A DNA stretch of 64,000 nt from assembly GCA_019358855.1 (NCBI GenBank), contig JAHHII010000005.1, positions 124,001-188,000 on the forward strand, given 5' to 3'. A model generated the notes under the pieces. The model was not told the DNA's origin and searched no databases. It saw only the letters and a program-made list of their open reading frames with translations. The stretch is from Timaviella obliquedivisa GSE-PSE-MK23-08B. Lineage in GTDB: Bacteria > Cyanobacteriota > Cyanobacteriia > Elainellales > Elainellaceae. Below are positions 45,800 to 53,800 of this stretch, in pieces; within the stretch, counting starts at the first letter, position 1, and every line of letters begins with the position of its first letter. Both the position numbers and the translations under genes were made by a program.

Positions 45800-47989
45800 A
45801 TGCGTTATCCAACTATCTTGCAACATAGCGAAGAAGACTGCGGTGCTGCCTGCATTGCAACCGTTGCCAAGTACTACGGACGAACCTTTGCCATCGCTCG
45901 GATTCGCGAAGCAGTAGGAACCGTGTCGCACGGTACAACGCTGCTAGGTTTGAGTCGGGGTGCAGAACTTCTAGGGTTTAACGTTCGCCATGTCAAAGCA
46001 ACACCGCAAATGATCGATCGACTCCATGAAATTCCCTTGCCTGCTGTGATTCACTGGAAGGGATGTCACTGGGTTGTGCTATACGGAAAACGCGGCAACA
46101 AATATATTGTGTCCGATCCTAGCATTGGCATCCGGCATCTGACTCGGCAGGAGCTACTCATTGGATGGAATAATGGAATTATGCTGCTGCTACTGCCAGA
46201 CGAAAGCCGCTTTGAGCAACAGCCAGAAGATCAGGTGGGTGGCTTTGGTCGATTTTTGCAGCGAGTGTTGCCCTATCGCTGGATTTTAGTTCAAGCGATC
46301 GTTCTGAATGTGGCGATCGGGCTGCTGTCGCTGGCTTCACCGTTAATGATGCAGCTTCTGACCGATGATGTGTTAGTGCGAGGAGATACGCAATTATTAG
46401 GCGTAGTGGCGATCGGTGTGATTGTGATGACATTAGTGAGGAGTGCGATCGGGTTAATTCAGTCGCATCTAATTGGTTATTTTAGTCAACGCTTGCAGTT
46501 TGGCTTGATTTTAGAATATGGACGTAAGCTCCTCCACTTGCCCCTGACTTATTTTGAAGGACGACGCAGCGGTGAAGTGGTTAGCCGAATTTCTGATGTC
46601 GATGAAATTCATGCCTTAGTCTCACAAATTGCCTTAGGGTTACCCAGCCAATTCTTTATCGCAGTCGTTTCTCTAGGATTCATGCTGTTCTACAGCGGAA
46701 TTTTAACGTTAGCTTCACTGGTCGTCTTTGTGTTCGTAACATTGGTTAATTTGCTATTTCTGCCAATGCTGCGCCAGAAAACCCGTAGTCTGATTATGCT
46801 AGGAACCGAGAACCAGGGTTTTTTGGTAGAAACTTTTCGAGGGATGCAGATCCTCAAAACGAGCCACGCGACACCGCAGGCTTGGCAGGAATATCAAACC
46901 AATTTTGGTCGTCTCGCCAACCTTGGCTGGGGCATGATGAAACTGGAGCTATATAGCGGCACGATTACCGACATTCTCTCAACATTTGCGAGTATATTGC
47001 TGCTGTGGTTTGGTAGTTACTTGGTTATTAATCATACCTTGAGTATTGGTCAGCTTCTGGCTTATAACGGCTTGAGCGGCAACTTCTTCGGATTTTTAGC
47101 CTCGGCAGTTGGCTTAGCCAATGAATTCATCACGGCTCAGATCGTGATCCAGCGTCTTAATGAAGTCATTGATGCCACACCCGAAGATGAGCAGGATGCT
47201 AAAAAGCCTTGGGCAGAAATCCCAGTAGATGCAAATATTCTTTGTTCTGATCTAAGCTTTCATCATTCTGGACGAGTCGAGCTACTGAATCAGTTCTCGC
47301 TCAAAATTCCGGGTGGACAAACAACGGCGTTAATCGGCAAGTCTGGCTGTGGTAAAAGCACGTTAGTTAAACTGTTGTCAGGATTATATTCCCTTGATTC
47401 AGGAAACATTCGCTATGGCATTTACAATCAGCAAGATTTATCGTTAGATTGTCTGCGGCAACAGGTGGTATTGGTACCTCAAGAACCGCATTTCTGGAGC
47501 CGATCGATCATTGATAATTTCCGCTTTAGCGATCCACACGTTACGTTTGAGCAAATTGTTAAAGCCTGTGAAATTGTGGGAGCAGACGAGTTTATCAGCC
47601 AGTTACCTGATAAATATCAAACTGTACTCGGAGAATTTGGTGCAAACCTTTCTGGCGGGCAGCGGCAACGATTGGCGATCGCCAGAGCCATTCTCCCTAA
47701 TCCACCTGTGCTAATCATGGATGAATCCACTGGCGCACTCGATCCAGCTAGCGAAACAGAAGTGTTAGACCGAATTTTGTCGCATCGCCAAGGTAAAACA
47801 ACGATTCTAATTAGCCATCGTCCTAACGTAATTCAACGAGCCGATTGGATTGTCATGCTCGATCGCGGACAGATAAGCATTCAAGGAACTCCAACAGAAT
47901 TATCTCAACAACCTGGCGTTCACCTCAAGTTTTTCAACCCTGTTACAGCGTCAGTGAATGGCTTTGCCCTCAAGACTGCTCATTCTTAA
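45800..47989 (+). CDS. Peptidase C39 domain ABC transporter (PCAT)
   Basis: This 729-aa exporter has an N-terminal C39 peptidase (about 1-135) with Cys14 in EEDCGAACIA, His90 in KGCHWVV and Asp106 in VSDPS, the full catalytic triad. The transmembrane domain (about 155-450) has some six helices, and the ABC domain has Walker A IGKSGCGKST, signature LSGGQRQRLAIARA and Walker B PVLIMDEST. It should cleave double-glycine leaders and export the cargo. The precursor gene with a matching leader lies upstream and an HlyD adaptor follows within 20 bp. No outer-membrane TolC gene is in the window. No good ribosome site is visible before the ATG. Confidence 0.93.
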   Translation: MRYPTILQHSEEDCGAACIATVAKYYGRTFAIARIREAVGTVSHGTTLLGLSRGAELLGFNVRHVKATPQMIDRLHEIPLPAVIHWKGCHWVVLYGKRGNKYIVSDPSIGIRHLTRQELLIGWNNGIMLLLLPDESRFEQQPEDQVGGFGRFLQRVLPYRWILVQAIVLNVAIGLLSLASPLMMQLLTDDVLVRGDTQLLGVVAIGVIVMTLVRSAIGLIQSHLIGYFSQRLQFGLILEYGRKLLHLPLTYFEGRRSGEVVSRISDVDEIHALVSQIALGLPSQFFIAVVSLGFMLFYSGILTLASLVVFVFVTLVNLLFLPMLRQKTRSLIMLGTENQGFLVETFRGMQILKTSHATPQAWQEYQTNFGRLANLGWGMMKLELYSGTITDILSTFASILLLWFGSYLVINHTLSIGQLLAYNGLSGNFFGFLASAVGLANEFITAQIVIQRLNEVIDATPEDEQDAKKPWAEIPVDANILCSDLSFHHSGRVELLNQFSLKIPGGQTTALIGKSGCGKSTLVKLLSGLYSLDSGNIRYGIYNQQDLSLDCLRQQVVLVPQEPHFWSRSIIDNFRFSDPHVTFEQIVKACEIVGADEFISQLPDKYQTVLGEFGANLSGGQRQRLAIARAILPNPPVLIMDESTGALDPASETEVLDRILSHRQGKTTILISHRPNVIQRADWIVMLDRGQISIQGTPTELSQQPGVHLKFFNPVTASVNGFALKTAHS

Positions 47990-48005
47990 CTTTAATGGAG
48001 ATTTC

Positions 48006-49355
48006 ATGCTTAATAACTCTGAATCAGGGGATTTACCTTTGTTACAAACCCAAGATTTTTTGCCACCGCTGGCTGCTTGGGTAAAGTTTGGTGGACTATT
48101 TATTCTAGGCACGATCGGAGTTGCAGTGGCGATCGCTTCTGTTGCACAATACCGAGTTACCGTCAAAGCACCCGCTATCATTCGTCCGACGGGTGAACTA
48201 AGTCTTGTGCAAGCCGCAACCGCAGGAACTGTAGTGCAAGTGCAAGTTCGCGAAAACCAGACCGTGCAGCAAGGTGAAGTCATTGCCAGAATTGACAACT
48301 CGCAGCTGCAAACGAAAAAAGCGCAGCTTCAAAATAGTATTGGGCAGGCAAGACTCCAACTTTTGCAGATACAGGCGCAAGTCCGTGCGATAGACAGCCA
48401 AATGACCGCAGAAACCGATCGCCGTGAGCACGCTATCGCCTCTTCTCAAGCTGAACATAGCCAACGGCTACGAGAGTATCAAGACCAGCAGATCATTTCT
48501 AGCGCTGAAGTGACACAAGCAAAAGCCTCTCTGCAAGCCACTTCTGCTGCATCCACCGCAGTTCAAGTAAAATTACAGCGCTATCGTCCTCTTGCTGCGG
48601 TAGGAGCACTCGATCGCGATCGGTTAGAAGAAGCAGAGCTAGCGGCGCAGCAGCAGGCGCAAGAAGTCGTGGCAGCAGAATCCAAGCTGCGACAGGCTGA
48701 GGCAATGCTCAATCCGACTTCAGCCGAGGTGATAGCGGCGACCGAGAAAGTTGCTCAAGAGCACGCCATGGGTGAGGCAACCCTAGCAGCTTTAACCAAA
48801 GAACAACAAGCGCTAACTCAGCAAAAAATTCAAATTGAAAATCAGCTAGAGCTAGATCGGCAAGAACTGAACCAAGTCCATCATGATCTCAGCAAAGCCA
48901 CCATTACTGCCACTACTAATGGCACGATCGCTAAATTAACCTTGCGCAACGCTGGGCAGACAATGCAACCCGGCGAGGAAATCGCCCAAATTGTTCCTAG
49001 TAATGCACGATTAGTCATTAAAGCCCTGGTAGCCGCCCAAGACATTAGTAAAATCATTATCGGTCAAACTGCTCAACTTCGTATTTCTGCCTGCCCTTAT
49101 CCCGACTATGGTACGTTATCGGGCGTTGTTAAATCAGTTTCCCCTGATGCGATCGCGCCGCCCAAAGCTTCAGAGGGCGCTGTGTCTTCACCCTATTATG
49201 AAGTTACCCTAGAACCGGAATATTTGATGTTAAGCCAGGGCGATCGCCGTTGCCAGATTCAAGTAGGTATGGAGGGTAAAATCGATATCGTTTCTAGAGA
49301 AGATACTGTGTTGCGATCGATATTGAGGAAAGTGCGATTAATTTCAGATTTGTAG
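48006..49355 (+). CDS. HlyD family periplasmic adaptor
   Basis: This adaptor has 449 aa. The start MLNNSESGDLPLL follows GGAG; a longer frame that overlaps the exporter lacks a site. A single membrane helix (about 28-48, FILGTIGVAVAIASVAQYRV) is followed by a lipoyl-like half motif (ELSLVQAATAGTVVQVQVRE). Next comes a long coiled coil (about 95-290, very rich in Gln/Ala/Glu) and the second lipoyl half and beta-barrel (ATTNGTIAKLTLRNAGQTMQ). It bridges the inner-membrane exporter to a TolC-type channel. Operonic with the PCAT gene, 16 bp apart. Confidence 0.93.
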   Translation: MLNNSESGDLPLLQTQDFLPPLAAWVKFGGLFILGTIGVAVAIASVAQYRVTVKAPAIIRPTGELSLVQAATAGTVVQVQVRENQTVQQGEVIARIDNSQLQTKKAQLQNSIGQARLQLLQIQAQVRAIDSQMTAETDRREHAIASSQAEHSQRLREYQDQQIISSAEVTQAKASLQATSAASTAVQVKLQRYRPLAAVGALDRDRLEEAELAAQQQAQEVVAAESKLRQAEAMLNPTSAEVIAATEKVAQEHAMGEATLAALTKEQQALTQQKIQIENQLELDRQELNQVHHDLSKATITATTNGTIAKLTLRNAGQTMQPGEEIAQIVPSNARLVIKALVAAQDISKIIIGQTAQLRISACPYPDYGTLSGVVKSVSPDAIAPPKASEGAVSSPYYEVTLEPEYLMLSQGDRRCQIQVGMEGKIDIVSREDTVLRSILRKVRLISDL

Positions 49356-49598
49356 AACTTATTTAAATTTTCCTGTTTCACATTAAGTGATCTCTCTATT
49401 CATCAACGCTAGATTTTCTAAGGAAATCTAAGGTAAATTATTCTTCTATGGGAAATTCTGAGCATATGAATTATCTGGTCAAAGATCGTATTCATTTCTT
49501 TTTTTAGAAATGCGCTCTTACCTTATAAACCCTGGTTCTAGCCTGATACCCGTCCTAATTGGCAAGATAATAGGCAAGTATTGAGCCTGGAAAGGTAC

Positions 49599-50618
49599 TT
49601 AAAGCAACTCTGTTTTGCACTTGCTCGCGATCGCCTCTAGGATCTTATTCTCTTCTATAGAAATCAGCCGATTGCTTTGAGCAAGCTGTTGGCATTGAGC
49701 AAATAACGGTACGGCAAAATCACAATCTAGCTGCTGCAATAGGGTATCTAAGGGCTGAGGCGATCGCAGATTTGCTTGAATATTTTTGAGAGAGTTGGGT
49801 TCAAACTGGATTGTCTTTAGTTCAGGTAAAATGTTTTCCCAAGTTTTGTTAGGATAGCTCGCCAAAATCATGTGCGCCAGAATTTGATCCATTACCATTT
49901 CTTGAGCGATCGCAGTGTTTAAATACTGCTCACTTTCCTCCTGAATTTGGTGTAGTGCTTCAGTCGTAGGTTCGGCACCAGCACTATCGAGCTTAGCTTC
50001 ATAAAAGCGGCTGGCTGCATACCCTACAGCATAAAGTATTGTTGCATTTGTGCTAGCCCCAATCAAGGTTCCGGCAAGGGGCACATTTCTTAAAAAGCCC
50101 AGTCCTGCCTTGACTGCATTACTGCCGCCTAACGACAATCCAAAAATGGCTAATACCTCGCCTTTACGCGCTGGATCATCTAAATCTAAGCCATAAGTTG
50201 CCGCAATTTCGTAGACGAGTTCTGTTTGGAGAGCAGTCGTGGCAGCTAGGTCGATCGCTAAAAGTGCCACAGCTAGCCCCGGAATCAAACTACTCATGAA
50301 TCCAATTTTTCCAGCATCAACGGCTTTTTTCACCATTAATCGATGTACGATTTGGCTAGGTGATTCATTAGGATGCTGCTGCCGTAGTGTTTGAACATTC
50401 GTTTTAACTTTTTCAACATCAACTCGATTCGTGATGCCAAGCAGCCAATCTAACCTCAACACACTAGCGACTCTTCGCACAAATGGATTGTTTAATCCGG
50501 GTATATTTGCTAAATGTCCCAGTACTTGTCCTGTTCCACTTGCCGTTCCACTAATCCACCGAACAGCATACTGAGTAACATTTCTGGCGATCGATCGGGC
50601 TGCACTAAAGATATTCAT
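49599..50618 (-). CDS. EcsC family protein
   Basis: This protein has 339 aa from the start MNIFSAARSIARN, which has AGGAA upstream; a longer frame would begin at TTG. It has hydrophobic stretches near 120-150 (FMSSLIPGLAVALLAIDLAA) and 185-205, and a stretch LSLGGSNAVKAGLGFLRNVP resembling EcsC family proteins, whose molecular role is poorly known. The C-terminal ~110 residues are soluble helices. It lies after the NRPS operon on the same strand (about 200 bp), so it could be co-transcribed. The family assignment rests on pattern only. Confidence 0.65.
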   Translation of the reverse strand: MNIFSAARSIARNVTQYAVRWISGTASGTGQVLGHLANIPGLNNPFVRRVASVLRLDWLLGITNRVDVEKVKTNVQTLRQQHPNESPSQIVHRLMVKKAVDAGKIGFMSSLIPGLAVALLAIDLAATTALQTELVYEIAATYGLDLDDPARKGEVLAIFGLSLGGSNAVKAGLGFLRNVPLAGTLIGASTNATILYAVGYAASRFYEAKLDSAGAEPTTEALHQIQEESEQYLNTAIAQEMVMDQILAHMILASYPNKTWENILPELKTIQFEPNSLKNIQANLRSPQPLDTLLQQLDCDFAVPLFAQCQQLAQSNRLISIEENKILEAIASKCKTELL

Positions 50619-50822
50619 GCTGGTATTTCCTGCCTTTGGGCTTGAGCTAGAGGACTTTGAGAATTGAGCAGAATCTTGAATACTTTTTGAGTACAAAGTT
50701 TCGATTGAGGTGAGTCCATCAGGTGAAATATGTTATGCAAATATAGCGAGAGCCATACGGGAAACTCATCGTCCTTTAGATAGTTAATGTAGAAAACTCT
50801 CTAAGGTTAGAACAAGAGTATC

Positions 50823-53800
50823 TTACAAGAGGTATGGTCGAATCTGCTGTGCCAAAGTTTGAACATGAGGTTGTTTTAATAAAGAGAGATGGTTTCCTGG
50901 TACGTGATGTAACTGGATATTAGTTGCTAATGTATTCCAACCTAAAGTTGAGTTTTGCCCCGTGAAGTCAGAGCCTTCCATCGCTTTGAACAAGGTAATA
51001 CGCTCAGAGTACTTCTGTGGTATGTATCGATAGGCTGCTTGGCTATTGGCATACACAATTTGCAGCAAGGGTGCGATCGCGGATTCATCTAGTAGCTGTA
51101 ATTGTGATTCTTCGGGGAGTTGGCGCACAATCGCCGACCACTGCCAGCGAGAGAGCCAGGGCTTCCAGGCGTGAAATCGATTCGTTGCGATCGCCCCATA
51201 ATCTAGCAAAAACGGCAGTGTAGACCAGAGGGCAGTTCCCAAGAGATACTTCAGAGTTTGATAGAGCGAAGGTTGGAGGTGAGTAGGAGCCGGAGTATCG
51301 AGAATTGCTAGCAGGGCAATTTCTTGTCCTGCGTGGATAAGCTGTTGCGCCATCTCGAAGGCGACCAGTCCACCAAACGACCAACCTCCCAGAAAGTAGG
51401 GCCCCTGGGACTGGAGAATTTGAATAGCTTGAATATAGTAGGCGGCGATCGCTTCAATTCGGTTTAGGGGTTTGGATTTGCCATCTAGCCCTAAGGGTTG
51501 GAGTCCGTAGAAACTGCGATCGTTGCCCAAATGTTGCGCTAGTTCTAAATAGGGAAACACAACGCCAAACATGGGATGCACACAGAAAAAAGGCTGCTTA
51601 TTTCCGCCCAAAGTTAAGGGTACCAGGGGCGACCTAGAGCCTGTGCCCAATTCATTGGAGGCAACAATCTGAGCGTTGGCTAGTGATTTTGGAGCAGACA
51701 GATCTTGAATAACTTGAGGATTACTGGTGGATAATGTCGATCGTTTGTGGCGGTAAACCGATCGATCAAGTGAAACAAGTGGGGGAGCTTGCAAGGTTAA
51801 GGGCGTGTTGCGTAGGGTATCAATGAGGGGCGATAGTTGGGCGATCGTGGGAGCTTCAAACACATTCTTCAGAGGAAGTTCTAGTCCAAAAGCATCTCGT
51901 ACACGAGAGGTCATCTGTGTCGCCAGTAAGGAATGTCCACCCATCTCAAAAAAGTTATCATTCATGTTCACTTGCTTGATCTGTAAGAGTTCTTTCCAGA
52001 TATCAGTAAGTGTTAATTCTGTTAGGGTTGAAGGTGCGATCGCTAGACTGGGTGAGTGAGCTAAACTCTGCTTAAATGACGAAAGTATGCGGCGATCGAC
52101 TTTGCCACTGACAGTTAAGGGAAGATTTTCTAACGGTAAAAAATCGGAAGGTATCATGTAGCTGGGTAAGGTTTTCCCTAAGTGTTGACCCAGTGCGGGA
52201 ACGAGTTGACGAGCAAATTGAGAAAGCAATGGCTCGTTCGTGTAATGATTCCCATCTAGACAGAGTTGCTGAACTGACAAAGCAGCAGATGCATCAACGC
52301 CATGCCGGATCAACAACACATCATAGTCGCCTGTATAAGCGTCGCCTGTATAAGCGTTGCCTGCATTGGTTTGAGTTGACCAAGTAATTTCTACAGCGTA
52401 GGGTAACACTGTTTCTAAATCCCACCACTCTTGAGGAGCGATCGCCATTTCAACGTCATTCTCTAATCTATCTCGCATTCGTCCAACGGTTTTTGGAGCA
52501 TTGCCATTCAATAACCAAGTTGCAGCTTTAACAGCGTTATTGACCCGACTATTGGTGACGCTAGTAATTATCAATATTTCGGGTTCAGTTGCAAGCAGAT
52601 TCTTTTTAACGGTTTCGACAGTAATTGGATTAAGTTTCCAGCTATGTTTTTGAATTAAGTCGGATGAGCTTGATCCAGGTTGATTAATGCTTGTTAATTG
52701 ATCTTCTATGTGCAGTAAAACATTGTAGCGAAACTGTGTCATTTCATTTTGACTATGCCCGCGTGAAAGCCGGATCTGCACCTGTCGAATTTGGGGAAAT
52801 TTATGGCGCAGGGCATGGAAGAAAGCTGGATCGATCGCCAGTTCCGATTCTTCAAACAGCGATCGTTCTACCTGTTGCCGCAGTTGATTTCGTTCCACAC
52901 TGGCATCTGCTTGACAGAATTGCACCCAGGTATGAAAAGCCCTTAATAAAGGTAGACTTCGCACATCGCCAAGAAACAAAACGCCACCCGGAGCCACTGT
53001 CTTTATTGCTCCTTCTATCACCTGCATCAAGTAATCCTGGCTTGGAAAATACTGCACGACTGAGTTCAAAATGACTACATCAAACGCTGCTGTTTCCATG
53101 TCCTCAGGAACAATGCCCTCAAAATCAGTTGCCATCCGGTGAAATAATTTAACTTGAGAAAGATTAAGTGACTCTAATTGCTGCTGAATAGACTCCAAAG
53201 CAGCCTCAGAAAAATCTGTGCCCCAATACTCATCGCAATGAGACGCAATTTGAAAGAGTAGTAACCCAGAACCGCAGCCAATTTCTAGCACCCGTTTAGG
53301 TTGAAGCGCAAGAATTTGCTGAACGCGATCGCTGACCCACTCTTGCATTTGTTCTAGGGGAATCGGGTTGCCCGTATAGCTGCTGTTCCAGCCCGTGATA
53401 TTGAATTGAGGATTGGGGATAAAAGATTGATAGGTTTGATTATAGAGGGTTTGCCAGTGTTGAATGTGTTGAGTTTGAAGCGATCGTAACTGGGTTTGTT
53501 GAAAATGTTGGCGGTCGAGGCTGAAGTAAGCGCTCAGACGGGTTTCACTAGATTCCCCAGAGGCAACTACTACCGCATCTTGAATGGCAGGATGGTGTTG
53601 TAATGTCGCTTCAATTTCGCCTAATTCAACCCGGAAACCTCGAAGTTTAATTTGGTTATCAACTCGTCCCAAAAACTCGATCGTTCCATCCGCTTGAAAG
53701 AGGGCGCGATCGCTAGTCTTGTAGAGCGCTAATCGCTTAGTTGTAATAAACCGTTCTGCCGTCAATCCTGGACGATTGAGATAGCCGCGAGCAAGTCCTG

